Assembly: GCA_044463125.1 (NCBI GenBank)
Contig: JBIQMS010000001.1
Span: 62,001-126,000, forward strand
Reading direction: 5' to 3'
From: CAYMZZ01 sp044463125
GTDB lineage: Bacteria > Bacteroidota > Bacteroidia > Chitinophagales > Chitinophagaceae
Length of the DNA stretch: 64,000 bases
The notes beneath the pieces are model-generated. The model made no database searches. It had not been told where the DNA came from and was given only the letters and a program-made list of their open reading frames with translations. This document shows, in pieces, positions 1-8,399 of the stretch (positions are counted from its first letter, which is position 1; every line of letters starts with the position of its first letter). Made by a program: the position numbers and the translations under genes.

Positions 1-252
1 AAAGAATATGACCTGGCCAAAATGCTCCTGCAGAAGAAGCGCAACCTTCAACCACATGCATCGAAGATTCATGTATTCGCCGGAGCTGAGGATAATTTTC
101 TTCTGCAAAAAGCCGTGGAAGCATTTGCCGAAAAAGCAAAGCAGGCCGGTATTCCCTTAGTGGCGGAATTGATTCCCAATGCGGATCATTGGAGTATATG
201 GAGCAAATGGTTTACTGAAAGAATGCAAATGGAGTTGGATAGCCGATTGTAA
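1..252 (+). CDS. C-terminal fragment of a putative alpha/beta-hydrolase esterase
   Basis: The open frame enters from the left edge of the window, so only the last 83 residues are present and the start is outside. The visible part contains a strand followed by AGAEDN, a typical region around the acid residue of the alpha/beta-hydrolase triad, and then IPNADHWSIW, whose His is the likely catalytic histidine. This arrangement matches the C-terminal end of putative esterases of the enterochelin-esterase/esterase-D type. Substrate cannot be inferred. It ends just before the first heptad-repeat cluster and converges on the aldolase gene. Family assignment is tentative because the nucleophile elbow is not in view. 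Confidence 0.6.
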   Translation, partial: KEYDLAKMLLQKKRNLQPHASKIHVFAGAEDNFLLQKAVEAFAEKAKQAGIPLVAELIPNADHWSIWSKWFTERMQMELDSRL

Positions 253-260
253 TAAGTGAG

Positions 261-372
261 TTTAGAGTTTAGGGTTTAAAGTTTAAGGTTTTATATGACT
301 TATTTCCTTAAACTTTAAACCCTAAACCTTAAACCGAAAAACGTATTACGTACTACGTAGTACGTAATACGT
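261..372. repeat. Heptad-repeat cluster R1: inverted TTTAAAC-type arms plus 32-bp ACGT palindrome
   Basis: Between two convergent genes lies an exact 22-bp inverted repeat (267-288 and 306-327) built from TTTAGGG/TTTAAAG-type units with a 17-base spacer. It is followed by a perfect 32-bp palindrome at 341-372 made of four ACGTnnT heptads and a closing ACGT. Both would form strong hairpins in RNA or cruciforms in DNA. The cluster could terminate transcription from both sides, but it has no terminal T-run and the same units recur at many other sites. Confidence 0.9.
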
Positions 373-373
373 C

Positions 374-1444
374 TTATCCATTTCTATTAATACAATTCAA
401 ATCCTCAAACGCCTGCTCCAGTCGCTTGATAAAGGTTTCTTCGCCTTTGCGGAGCCATACGCGGGGATCGTAGTATTTTTTATTGGGCTTGTCTTCTCCT
501 TCAGGATTCCCTAATTGTCCCTGCAGGTAGCCTTCGTGTTTTTTGTAATTGTCGAGCACACCTTCCCAAAATGCCCATTGCAGGTCGGTATCAATATTCA
601 TTTTGATAGCGCCATAGCCAATGGCTTCGCGGATCTGGTGCTGTGGGGAGCCACTGCCACCATGAAATACGAAATACACGGGCTTGGGATCGGCCGTGTT
701 GAATTTTTTGGCGATATGCTCCTGGCTATTGTGCAGGATCACGGGACGAAGCTCCACATTACCCGGTTTGTACACGCCATGCACATTACCAAATGCAGCG
801 GCAACGGTAAAGCGCTCACCCACTTTCTTCAATTCACTATAGGCATAAGCTACATCTTCGGGCTGGGTATAGAGTTTGGAATTCTCCACATCGGTGTTGT
901 CCACACCATCTTCTTCGCCACCGGTTACGCCCAGTTCAATTTCAATTCCCATTCCCAGTGGTTGCATACGCTGGTAATAGGCCACAGAAGTGCTGATATT
1001 TTCTTCGAGACTTTCTTCGCTCAGGTCGAGCATATGGGAGCTGAACAGGGGTTGTTTCTTTTCCTTGAAATACTGTTCTCCCGCATCGAGCAATCCGCTT
1101 ATCCAGGGCAGCCATTTCTTGGCGGCATGGTCGGTATGCAATACCACAGGCACGCCATAATATTTAGCCACGTTATGAATATGCAGGGCACCGGAAATGG
1201 CTCCGGCTATATTGGCTTGTAGATTATCGTTGGGCATACCCTTACCGGCAATAAACTGTGCGCCTCCATTCGAAAATTGAATGATGACGGGTGAGTTTAC
1301 CTTCGCGGCTGTTTCAAGGGTGGCATTAATGCTGTTGGTGCCAATAGTGTTAACAGCAGGGAGGGCAAACTGGTTTTCCTTGGCATCCTGGTAGAGAGCA
1401 GTCAGATCATCGCCAAACAATACTCCGGCTTTGTACTTTTTCAT
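374..1444 (-). CDS. fbaA: Class II fructose-1,6-bisphosphate aldolase
   Basis: A 356-residue zinc-dependent aldolase that cleaves fructose 1,6-bisphosphate to dihydroxyacetone phosphate and glyceraldehyde 3-phosphate in the cytoplasm. The N-terminus carries AGVLFGDDLTALYQDAKEN and FALPAVNTIGTN, typical of the long (FbaA-type) class II enzymes. VVLHTDHAAKKW holds the metal-binding and catalytic His/Asp region. GIEIELGVTGGEEDGVDN and the glycine-rich FHGGSGS phosphate loop follow, then MNIDTDLQWAFW. Length matches E. coli FbaA (359). The open frame extends 17 codons upstream, but homologues begin at MKKYKAGV, so I place the start at 1444. The stop codon abuts the ACGT palindrome of R1. Confidence 0.95.
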   Translation of the reverse strand: MKKYKAGVLFGDDLTALYQDAKENQFALPAVNTIGTNSINATLETAAKVNSPVIIQFSNGGAQFIAGKGMPNDNLQANIAGAISGALHIHNVAKYYGVPVVLHTDHAAKKWLPWISGLLDAGEQYFKEKKQPLFSSHMLDLSEESLEENISTSVAYYQRMQPLGMGIEIELGVTGGEEDGVDNTDVENSKLYTQPEDVAYAYSELKKVGERFTVAAAFGNVHGVYKPGNVELRPVILHNSQEHIAKKFNTADPKPVYFVFHGGSGSPQHQIREAIGYGAIKMNIDTDLQWAFWEGVLDNYKKHEGYLQGQLGNPEGEDKPNKKYYDPRVWLRKGEETFIKRLEQAFEDLNCINRNG

Positions 1445-1554
1445 GTAAGCAGTGCATCTTTTAAGATTGATAAAAAGGGGTTGGCAGGCAGACAATCGTT
1501 AAGCGCCGCTAATATACTCCATTTAGCCTTTCAAAATCAACATTTTACTACTGG

Positions 1555-2394
1555 CTATCGTTCGTTATTCCGGTCAATAATTTGTTGCCAAAGTTGCGTG
1601 AATCCCTCGCTGAGGCGCCTCGGGCGGCTACCATACCATGAAAATAATTCGCCATCGGCAGGCAGAACAAATGAGTCAGGAAAAAAGGAGCGAATTTCTT
1701 CAAAATGCAAAGGCTTAAAAGGGTAGGGTTCCGAAGAGAGCAGCACAATATCGGGTGGATCCTGCCGCAGGGCATCCAATTCAATCGCAGGGTATCTAAT
1801 GGCCTTTGAGAGATAATTCCGGAATCCGGCCAGCTGAAGCAAACTATGGATATACGTGTCGCTACCCACCGACATATAGGGATTTCGCCAGATCAGGTAG
1901 AGTACCCTCGGCTGATCAGCAGCCGCAAAGGATGATTGCGCTTTGAGCTGTGGCAGTTCCTTTTTCCAGTCGGCAATATTGTGATCAATTTCTCTCAGCA
2001 GTTCATGGGCTTTATCAGCACGACCGGTCAATTTGCCAATATGCAGCACTGCATCACGGTTCCCGTCCAGGTTGGCAATATCACTTGTGTACACAGGTGT
2101 ATGAGCGCGCAGTGCCAGGATATCTTCTTTCCTGTTCTCTTCTTTGTTAGCAAGGATGAGATCGGGTTGTAAATCGAAGATCCGGTTCAGGTTGGGGTTC
2201 TTGGTACCGCCAATGCGGGTCTTTGTACGAAACCAATGATCAGGATGAATACAAAACTTGCTGATGCCACACACTTCTTCTTCCAGCCCCAAATCGTATA
2301 AGAGTTCGGTGAGGGAGGGCACCAGTGAAATAATTCGCGTAGCGGGTTGAGCCAGTGAAAAGGTAAAGCCGGTAGGGTCAGTGCAATAGAACAT
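1555..2394 (-). CDS. BtuF-like helical-backbone metal receptor (periplasmic-binding fold), no signal peptide
   Basis: A 279-residue protein of the BtuF/FhuD-type substrate-binding family. The characteristic opening RIISLVPSLTELLYDLGL is followed by GISKFCIHPDHWF, FDLQPDLILANKEENRKEDI and the long connecting helix. There is no signal peptide or lipobox, so unlike classic BtuF it is probably cytoplasmic or misannotated as a transporter component. No permease or ATPase gene lies nearby. Bacteroidota commonly encode such orphan receptors. The ATG at 2394 is chosen because it gives the usual short N-terminus; a GTG at 2415 would add seven residues. The ligand (cobalamin, haem, other) cannot be told from sequence. 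Confidence 0.75.
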   Translation of the reverse strand: MFYCTDPTGFTFSLAQPATRIISLVPSLTELLYDLGLEEEVCGISKFCIHPDHWFRTKTRIGGTKNPNLNRIFDLQPDLILANKEENRKEDILALRAHTPVYTSDIANLDGNRDAVLHIGKLTGRADKAHELLREIDHNIADWKKELPQLKAQSSFAAADQPRVLYLIWRNPYMSVGSDTYIHSLLQLAGFRNYLSKAIRYPAIELDALRQDPPDIVLLSSEPYPFKPLHFEEIRSFFPDSFVLPADGELFSWYGSRPRRLSEGFTQLWQQIIDRNNER

Positions 2395-2960
2395 GCGCAG
2401 TGCAAAATGGGTCACTGCAAGTTAAAAGGCTTTAAGTTAAAAAGGAGGAAAAAAGGATAAGGCGTGGGAGAAGATCACCGCGCCTCCTGCTAAGCTTTTC
2501 ATCGGGACGATTTAAAGATTAGCAGGAGGGTTCCGGACTAATAACTTTTCATGGATTTGGACACGGTGACACTTGCGTGTTTTTCAAGGAATCGGATTGG
2601 ATCGGTTTTTCGAATCTTGGATCTTGGATTTTAAGTCTTGGTTTTCGGATCTTGGATTTTGGTTTTTCAGGACTTGGCGGTTTTTCTAAGGATCAGGATC
2701 TAAACGGGACGGCTTTTCAGGATTTTAAAAAAAATAGAAGTTGACTGATACTGGACTTTACTGGTTTTTCAATGGATTGGGGTTTCAAATAGGTTATTGG
2801 ACATCTTATTCGGTTAAACAAGGATTGGATCTGGATTGATTAGCTATCAATCAACTTCTGCAACAAAAATAATTGTCGTACCCTTAACAAAATAGAGCAA
2901 AACCACCCCATTATTTTTTACAGTATTTCCTGCATTGGTAGTAGGATAGCGATAGTAATT
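2395..2960. other. Non-coding, low-complexity intergenic stretch
   Basis: No convincing ORF. The part from about 2570 to 2870 consists of loosely repeated GGATCTTGG / GGTTTTTC / GGATTTT words in varying order. It is AT-richer than the genes on either side and looks like decayed short repeats. No promoter box was recognised for the gene ending to its right. Confidence 0.6.
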
Positions 2961-3241
2961 TTACGTTTTACGTTATACGTAGTACGTAATACGTTATTGT
3001 TTGGGGTCTAAATGGTTTAGGGTTTAGGGTTTAAAGGATAAGAATGTTGGGAGAGTGAAGGTCAAAAGCAATAAGTCATTAGTTAAAAGTTGTAAGTAGT
3101 AAGTTGGCAGTTAAAAGTGGGTGTTATTTTATCCCTCGAATTATTGTATCCCACAATCCATAAGCTCTCCACCTTAAACTTTAAACCCTCAACCTTAAAC
3201 CCAAAAACGTAATACGTTATACGTATTACGTATTACGTTAT
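2961..3241. repeat. Heptad-repeat cluster R2: nested ACGTnnn and TTTAAAC-type arms, about 280 bp
   Basis: Left outer arm of ACGTnnn units (2961-2997), left inner arm of TTTAGGG-type units (3015-3036), a middle part with AAGTTnn-like units (about 3072-3120), right inner arm of CCTTAAA-type units in the opposite orientation (3172-3202), and right outer arm of five ACGTnnT units (3207-3241). The order A-T-spacer-T'-A' is mirror-symmetric. The right arm touches the stop codon of the cystathionine beta-synthase gene, whose TAA is followed directly by CGTAATACG on the coding strand. Confidence 0.9.
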
Positions 3242-4593
3242 CCCAACGCTTGCAGCACATCATACTTGGTAACAATATGAAAATTGCCCGCTTCATCTTT
3301 GGCGAGTACCGCTCCATTATCGCGGTTGATAAGCCGGCTGAGCTTTTCTACGGGAGTGTCGAAGGCAACAAGAGGCAAAGCAGGTTCCAGTACCTCCTTT
3401 ACGGCGGCCTGCTTGATATCGGGGTTCGCGAATATTTTCTGGAATAAGCCGGCTTCGCTGATGGTGCCCATTATGCCTTCACCATTCATGACCGGTACCT
3501 GCTCTATATCGTACTTATTCATCAGTTCCACCGTTTCGGCAACAGTTTGTTCGGGTCCTACGGTTATCAGTCGCTTGGCGCCGCGGGCGCTTACCACGTC
3601 GCGAAAGGTTTTAACCTCCATAAAGCCGCGCTCAATCATCCATTGATCATTGTAAATTTTGCCTACATAGCGGCTGCCATGATCGTGGAAGATACAAACC
3701 ACCAGGTCGTCTTTTTTCAGGCGATTGCGCAATTGCAGTAATCCCTGGAAGCAGCTTCCCGCACTGTAACCACAGAACAATCCTTCTTCTTTCGCCAGTT
3801 TGCGCGCCATGATGGCGCCGTCCTTATCCGTCACCTGCTCAAAATGGTCAATCACGCTCATATCGTAGTTGGCGGGAACAAAATCTTCTCCAAAACCTTC
3901 GCTGATATAGGGATGCACTTCGTTCATGTCCACTTCTCCGGTACGGAAATATTTGGTGAGCAGGGAACCAAATACATCGATGGCCCAAATCTGAATATTG
4001 GGGTTCATTTCCTTCAGGTACTGCGCTGTTCCGGTAATGGTGCCGCCTGTACCGGCGGTACAAACAAGGTGAGTGATCTTACCGTCGGTCTGCTTCCATA
4101 TTTCAGGGCCCGTGCTTTCGTAATGTGCCAGGCGATTGGCCAGGTTATCGTATTGATTGAAATGATAGGAATTCGGAATCTCCTGAGCCAGCCTTTTGGC
4201 CACGCTATAATAACTGCGAGGGTCTTCGGGCATCACATTTGTGGGGCAAACGATTACTTCGGCACCTACTGCTTTCAGGATATCAGCTTTTTCCTTGGAT
4301 TGTTTGTCGGTCGTTACAAAAATGCACTTGTAGCCTTTTACCACAGCAGCCAGGGCCAGACCCATGCCGGTATTGCCGCTGGTGCACTCAATGATGGTGC
4401 CACCCGGCTTCAGCTTACCTTCTTTTTCAGCCACTTCGAGCATTTTCAGAGCCATGCGATTCTTGATGGAATTGCCCGGATTAAAATAATCTACCTTGGC
4501 CAGCACCATACAGGGAAAATCTTTCGCAACTTTGTTAAGGCGGATCAAAGGCGTGTTGCCGATGGTTTCTAAAATATTCTGCTTAATATCCAT
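3238..4593 (-). CDS. cbs: Cystathionine beta-synthase with C-terminal CBS-domain pair
   Basis: A 451-residue PLP enzyme of fold type II. IGNTPLIRLN opens the catalytic domain; K44 in NPGNSIKNR is the expected Schiff-base lysine; TSGNTG (71-76) is the substrate loop; GTGGTITG (181-188) binds PLP phosphate; CGYSAGS (274-280) lies near the PLP ring. Residues from about 335 to the end form two CBS motifs (for example GPEQTVAETVELMNKY and VPVMNGEGIMGTIS). It condenses serine (or O-acetylserine) with homocysteine or sulfide; the CBS pair points to cystathionine beta-synthase rather than plain CysK/CysM. No haem-binding N-terminal extension is present. A TAnnTTTG box at 4619-4626 lies upstream. Confidence 0.9.
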   Translation of the reverse strand: MDIKQNILETIGNTPLIRLNKVAKDFPCMVLAKVDYFNPGNSIKNRMALKMLEVAEKEGKLKPGGTIIECTSGNTGMGLALAAVVKGYKCIFVTTDKQSKEKADILKAVGAEVIVCPTNVMPEDPRSYYSVAKRLAQEIPNSYHFNQYDNLANRLAHYESTGPEIWKQTDGKITHLVCTAGTGGTITGTAQYLKEMNPNIQIWAIDVFGSLLTKYFRTGEVDMNEVHPYISEGFGEDFVPANYDMSVIDHFEQVTDKDGAIMARKLAKEEGLFCGYSAGSCFQGLLQLRNRLKKDDLVVCIFHDHGSRYVGKIYNDQWMIERGFMEVKTFRDVVSARGAKRLITVGPEQTVAETVELMNKYDIEQVPVMNGEGIMGTISEAGLFQKIFANPDIKQAAVKEVLEPALPLVAFDTPVEKLSRLINRDNGAVLAKDEAGNFHIVTKYDVLQALG

Positions 4594-4618
4594 AAAAACT
4601 TACAAGTGTTAGACTTTG

Positions 4619-4626
4619 CAAATGTA
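4619..4626 (-). promoter_or_regulatory. Bacteroidota -7 box (TACATTTG) for cystathionine beta-synthase
   Basis: On the minus strand the sequence reads TACATTTG, matching TAnnTTTG. A TTTTG lies 15 bases upstream as a possible -33 element. The start codon follows after 25 bases. Confidence 0.6.
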
Positions 4627-4721
4627 GCAAAATGCGTCCGGCAAAAGTTTCCTAACTTATTAGTTTGCCCAACAGGCTGAGCGAGCAAGAAACAATTTCG
4701 ATAGAAAAACAAATACGCAAT

Positions 4722-4858
4722 ATTTGATAATTTGGTGATTTGTAAATTTGTATGGCATTTGAATGGAATTAAATTGAAGAAATACTTATCCATCACCAAA
4801 TTCTCAAACCTGCCTGCCGGCAGGCAGGTCCCCAAATTCTCAAATACCCAAATTCTTC
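4722..4858. repeat. Octamer repeat arms flanking a 22-bp palindrome
   Basis: Left arm of ATTTG-containing units (4722-4750) and right arm of CCAAATTC/TCAAATAC 8-base units in the opposite orientation (4793-4857). The right arm is interrupted by a perfect 22-bp palindrome at 4808-4829 built on CCTGCC/GGCAGG. The region lies between two divergent genes, so it is not a simple terminator. A short ORF crossing it is not credible. Confidence 0.75.
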
Positions 4859-4897
4859 ATGTAACCTCATCACCCAGGCAGTAGTCTAACCCCATGC

Positions 4898-5479
4898 ATG
4901 TCCACTTCAACCTCTGATATCGAGATCATCAGCCTCGTGTTGAAAGGCGATCAGCAGGCTTATGCCCTGCTGGTGAGCCGTTATCAGAACTTTGTATTCA
5001 CCCTAACGATGCGGATGCTCAAGAACCGGGAGGATGCGGAGGAGGTGGCGCAGGATGTATTTGTAAAGGCTTATCGTGCCCTGGCCGATTTCAGGGGCGC
5101 CAGCAAATTCAGCACCTGGCTTTACACGATTGTAAACAGTAGCTGTCTGAGTTTTCTGCGCAAAAAGAAACAGGAAATACATTCGCTCGACAATGAGCGG
5201 GTATTTGAGCAGGTGGACAGCCAGGATTCGGGAATGGCCGCCAACCAGGTAGAGCAGAAATCGCGACAGGTAATGGTCACTAAGGCTATTGCATTACTTG
5301 CGCCGGATGATGCGGAAATCATCACCCTTTTTTATAAAGCAGAGCAAAGCCTGGAAGAAATTGCACAGATATTGGGCATAGAACCCAATACCGCAAAAGT
5401 GCGATTGCACCGGGCGAGGACCCGACTAAAGGAGAAAATGGAAAAGCATTTCAGCAGGGAATTGAAAGACCTGCATTAA
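4898..5479 (+). CDS. ECF-type RNA polymerase sigma factor
   Basis: A 193-residue sigma-70 family protein. Region 2 is about residues 10-85 (LLVSRYQNFVFTLTMRML, NREDAEEVAQDVFVKAYRAL, FSTWLYTIVNSSCLSFLRKKK), with the -10 recognition helix in the DAEEVAQDVFVKAY segment. Region 4 is about 130-180 (SLEEIAQILGIEPNTAKVRLHRARTRL), the helix-turn-helix that reads the -35 element. It overlaps no other gene and is followed 18 bases later by a membrane protein that fits an anti-sigma factor. An ATG at 4894 is out of frame; the start is 4898. Confidence 0.92.
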   Translation: MSTSTSDIEIISLVLKGDQQAYALLVSRYQNFVFTLTMRMLKNREDAEEVAQDVFVKAYRALADFRGASKFSTWLYTIVNSSCLSFLRKKKQEIHSLDNERVFEQVDSQDSGMAANQVEQKSRQVMVTKAIALLAPDDAEIITLFYKAEQSLEEIAQILGIEPNTAKVRLHRARTRLKEKMEKHFSRELKDLH

Positions 5480-5497
5480 CCTTGTAAATTGAGTACT

Positions 5498-6007
5498 ATG
5501 CATACGGAACAAAATATGGAGGCCCGTCTTTGGGATTACCTGGACGGCCTGAGCGATTCGGCGGAAAAGTCCGTGATAGAGCAACTCATTCGTGACAATG
5601 CCGAATGGCGCCTTAAATACGAGGAACTGCTGGAAGTGCAGCAATTGCTAACCGCCGATGATTTGGAGGAACCCTCCATGCGCTTCACCAAAAACGTGAT
5701 GGATGAAATCGCCCGGCAGCATATTGCTCCCGCCACCCGCAGCTATATCAATAATAATATCATCCGTGGCCTGGCCATTTTCTTTGTCAGTATGATTGTT
5801 GGATTCCTCGCCTACGGCTTTGGCCAGGTTGATTTCTCCTCGGGTAAGGAAACCAAATTGCCTGTAGATATCTCCAATTTAGATTACAGTGTCTTCTTTA
5901 ACAATAACTATATCAACGCGTTCATGATGTTGAACATGATCCTGGGATTATTCCTCCTGGATCAGTACCTGAGCAGCAGGAAGAAGAAATGGGGGAGGGC
6001 AAATTAG
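5498..6007 (+). CDS. Putative membrane anti-sigma factor paired with the ECF sigma gene
   Basis: A 169-residue protein. The N-terminal 75 residues are cytoplasmic and helical, opening MEARLWDYLDGLSDSAE, which resembles the short sigma-binding domain of Bacteroidota anti-sigma factors; the zinc-binding HxxxCxxC is absent. Membrane spans are predicted at about 90-109 (GLAIFFVSMIVGFLAYGFGQ) and 139-156, with the linker of about 30 residues outside. It follows the sigma gene by 18 bases, so co-expression is likely. A TTG at 5489 would add three residues; the ATG is preferred. Function is inferred from position and topology, not from a recognised domain. Confidence 0.65.
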   Translation: MHTEQNMEARLWDYLDGLSDSAEKSVIEQLIRDNAEWRLKYEELLEVQQLLTADDLEEPSMRFTKNVMDEIARQHIAPATRSYINNNIIRGLAIFFVSMIVGFLAYGFGQVDFSSGKETKLPVDISNLDYSVFFNNNYINAFMMLNMILGLFLLDQYLSSRKKKWGRAN

Positions 6008-6106
6008 GAAATTTGAGAATTTGGGAATTTGAAGATTTAAAGGTGTATCTAATTCCAAACCAGCTCCCAAATTCACAAATTCCCAAATTCACAAATTTTC
6101 CAATTT
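6002..6106. repeat. Octamer repeat arms (AATTTGGG type), inverted
   Basis: Directly after and overlapping the anti-sigma gene's stop lies an arm of GGAATTTG/AGAATTTG units (6002-6040). After a 25-base spacer an arm of CCAAATTC/ACAAATTC units follows in reverse orientation (6066-6106). The period is about 8 bases. The two arms can pair over more than 25 bases. Confidence 0.8.
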
Positions 6107-6196
6107 TTTCCTGTAACCTGATCAAAAAGCATGTAGTCATAGATACAAACAACTTAATTAAAACCACCCCGCTTTGGCGGATAAAAATTTAAAACT

Positions 6197-6574
6197 ATGA
6201 GTGGCGCAGAAGCTTTGGTACCCGTTACCATATTTGCAGGCGGTTTCGCGATGATCTTCGGTATCTTTTACCTGAAAACCCGTCAAAACCTGGCGATGAT
6301 TGAAAAAGGAATGAACCCCAAGGAGTTTGCCGATCGCCCGGCTCCTTACAAGAACCTGAAATGGGCACTGCTGCTAGTTGGCGCCGGCATGGGATTGTTC
6401 CTGGCCTATTTCCTCGACAATTATGTGCTGTACAATGTTGGCGGCAACCGCTACGACGGCGACAGGAATGTGCCCATCTATTTTGCCCTGATAGCTATTG
6501 GCGGAGGGCTTGGTCTCTTCGGTTCCTATAAAATGGAAAAGAAGTGGTGGGATGAAAATGTGGGCAACAAATAG
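6197..6574 (+). CDS. DUF6249-type small membrane protein
   Basis: 125 residues with three predicted membrane segments (about 8-26, 55-75 and 93-110). A conserved cytoplasmic loop after the first, LKTRQNLAMIEKGMNPKEF, is the hallmark of a Bacteroidota family of unknown function (DUF6249) usually found behind an ECF sigma/anti-sigma pair, as here. The C-terminus WWDENVGNK is charged. It may be part of the regulated envelope-stress module, but that rests on neighbourhood only. A strong stem-loop follows its stop codon. Confidence 0.7.
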   Translation: MSGAEALVPVTIFAGGFAMIFGIFYLKTRQNLAMIEKGMNPKEFADRPAPYKNLKWALLLVGAGMGLFLAYFLDNYVLYNVGGNRYDGDRNVPIYFALIAIGGGLGLFGSYKMEKKWWDENVGNK

Positions 6575-6607
6575 ACGCTGCTACGAATAAACCGGCCTGA
6601 TAATACT

Positions 6608-6661
6608 AAGACCGGAATAACATGGAGTCAGGATTCAACGACGCCAGGTTATTCCGGTCTT
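6608..6661. terminator. Bidirectional stem-loop terminator between convergent genes
   Basis: A perfect 14-bp stem (6608-6621 with 6648-6661; AAGACCGGAATAAC) closes a 26-base loop and is followed on the plus strand by TTTTCTTT. It lies between the DUF6249 gene and the S41 protease gene, which converge. Confidence 0.85.
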
Positions 6662-6686
6662 TTCTTTAGAAGCGTTCATCGCTTAA

Positions 6687-8267
6687 TTACTTCAGCAATT
6701 CCAACGCCCTTTGCACTTCCTTTTCCTCTTTGTTCATAATTTGAAAATAGCCGGTATTGCGCCAGCGAAAGCGGGCCAGGAAGGCGGTCATCCTTCGCTC
6801 CAGCGACTGACGGGTACTATCACTAAGAGCAGGTAGCTCCACATGTTCCTCTTCTAATTCTTTTGCAAATCCGCTCCACATGGCCTGGCTATTGGCAAAC
6901 CTTTGTTCAAATGCGTTGAGCGATTCCAGTTGGTCTATCTCATCGCGGTGTTGCAAATAAAAACGATACACATAATTATTCACGCGACCGCTGAGAAAAA
7001 GCTGGTTGATCTGTCGCGGATAGCTGCTGGTATCAATGGCTACAAACACGTCGGGCATAATGCCGCCGCCGCCATAAAGGGTATCGCCTCCAGGAGTGAG
7101 ATAATGTTTGCCATTGCTCACTTTGTTGGAGTCGGCATACAGCACTTCACCATTGCTGTACCTTTCCCATAATTCATCCATATACACTTTTTTACCCTTA
7201 TCGTAGGGCCTTTGAATGCTTCTACCCAGAGGTGTATAATAGCGTGCCGTGGTGAGACGGATAGCGGAGCCATCGGTGAGGTTGTATTGCAATTGCACCA
7301 GACCCTTTCCAAAACTACGACGTCCCAATACGGTGGCACGATCCCAATCCTGCAATGCACCCGCCAGCACTTCACTGGCGCTGGCCGAAGTTTCGTCAAT
7401 TAGAATCACCAATTTCCCTTCTTCAAAAAGTCCGGGCCGGCGACAACGATATTCTTCTTTACGGCTATTGGCGCCTTCCGTGTACACCACCAGCTTATCG
7501 CCCGATAAAAACTCATCGGCCATATCGAATGCTTCATTCATGAATCCGCCCCCATTGCCCCGCAAATCATAGATGAGTTCCTTCATTCCCTGAGCCTGCA
7601 AACTTTCCAGGGCGGCCATAAATTCCTCATAACTTCTTTGGGTAAACTTGTTGAGCTTGATATATCCCGTACGCTCATTGATCATATAGGATGCGTCGAT
7701 AGACGGAACTGGTATGGATCCGCGGGCTACTTCCACTTCCTTCGGCGCACCTTTGCGCAGGATGCTCAGTCTGGCCAAGCTGCCCGAGCGGCCTCGAATA
7801 AATTCCTTTATTTTATCGGATGAAATGCCCGGGCGGGTGAGGGATGAATCATTTACGGCCAGGATGCGGTCGCCAATCTGCAATCCCGCTTTATCACTGG
7901 GCCCGTCAGGTACCACATACATCACATGCACGGTATCCTTAAAAATATTGAACTCCACACCAATACCATCAAACTGTCCTTCCAGATCTTCGTTGGCCTG
8001 TTGCACCTGTACGGGAGGAAAATAAACGGAGTGGGGATCCAACTGATTCATGATATCCTGTATGGCACCGGATTGCAGAGAGTCCACATTCACCGCATCC
8101 ACATAATGCAACCGGATGAGGTCGAGGGTTTCCTGAAGAGAACTTTGCCGGCCCGTTTTCAAAAACTGTCTTCCACCGGCCAGGCGATAACCGAAAAACA
8201 TACCCAGGATCATCACAATGGAAAAGAGCAGGGGTAACCAAACCTGTAATTTTTTATTGCCCATCAT
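6687..8267 (-). CDS. S41 family C-terminal processing peptidase (CtpA/Prc type)
   Basis: 526 residues. An N-terminal membrane anchor (about 10-28) precedes the periplasmic part. A PDZ domain spans about 90-175 (GQFDGIGVEF, VVPDGPSDKAGLQIGDRILAVN). The protease core includes TGYIKLNKF, DLRGNGGGFMNEA, and DETSASASE, in which the SASASE motif (294-299) carries the nucleophilic serine; FGKGLVQ supplies the general-base lysine K321. TPLGRSIQRPYDKG follows. A roughly 130-residue C-terminal helical extension (about 395-526) is typical of the Bacteroidota members. It probably trims periplasmic or outer-membrane proteins. The first of two consecutive ATG codons is used. Confidence 0.92.
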   Translation of the reverse strand: MMGNKKLQVWLPLLFSIVMILGMFFGYRLAGGRQFLKTGRQSSLQETLDLIRLHYVDAVNVDSLQSGAIQDIMNQLDPHSVYFPPVQVQQANEDLEGQFDGIGVEFNIFKDTVHVMYVVPDGPSDKAGLQIGDRILAVNDSSLTRPGISSDKIKEFIRGRSGSLARLSILRKGAPKEVEVARGSIPVPSIDASYMINERTGYIKLNKFTQRSYEEFMAALESLQAQGMKELIYDLRGNGGGFMNEAFDMADEFLSGDKLVVYTEGANSRKEEYRCRRPGLFEEGKLVILIDETSASASEVLAGALQDWDRATVLGRRSFGKGLVQLQYNLTDGSAIRLTTARYYTPLGRSIQRPYDKGKKVYMDELWERYSNGEVLYADSNKVSNGKHYLTPGGDTLYGGGGIMPDVFVAIDTSSYPRQINQLFLSGRVNNYVYRFYLQHRDEIDQLESLNAFEQRFANSQAMWSGFAKELEEEHVELPALSDSTRQSLERRMTAFLARFRWRNTGYFQIMNKEEKEVQRALELLK

Positions 8268-8399
8268 CTATCTTTACGCAAATTTGACGCAAAATAGATA
8301 AAAGTTCATAGTTTCCGTTTTTCCCATCCTCTTAAGAACTGCCAGGAGCCGGTTTTTAGATGAACGGTAAGCCGAGGCTTCTACTTATTATAAATTATC

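Noticed and set aside
261..372. Telomere-like repeat (TTTAGGG)
   Set aside because: The units resemble plant telomere heptamers by letter only; they vary from unit to unit, are short, and lie between ordinary chromosomal genes.
515..1222. 235-codon open frame antisense to the aldolase gene
   Set aside because: Shadow of fbaA; its residues show no domain pattern.
4569..4835. 88-codon minus-strand ORF
   Set aside because: It runs through octamer repeats, a palindrome and the promoter of the cystathionine beta-synthase gene.
5989..6192. 67-codon plus-strand ORF
   Set aside because: Most of it is translation of the AATTTGGG/CCAAATTC repeat arms.
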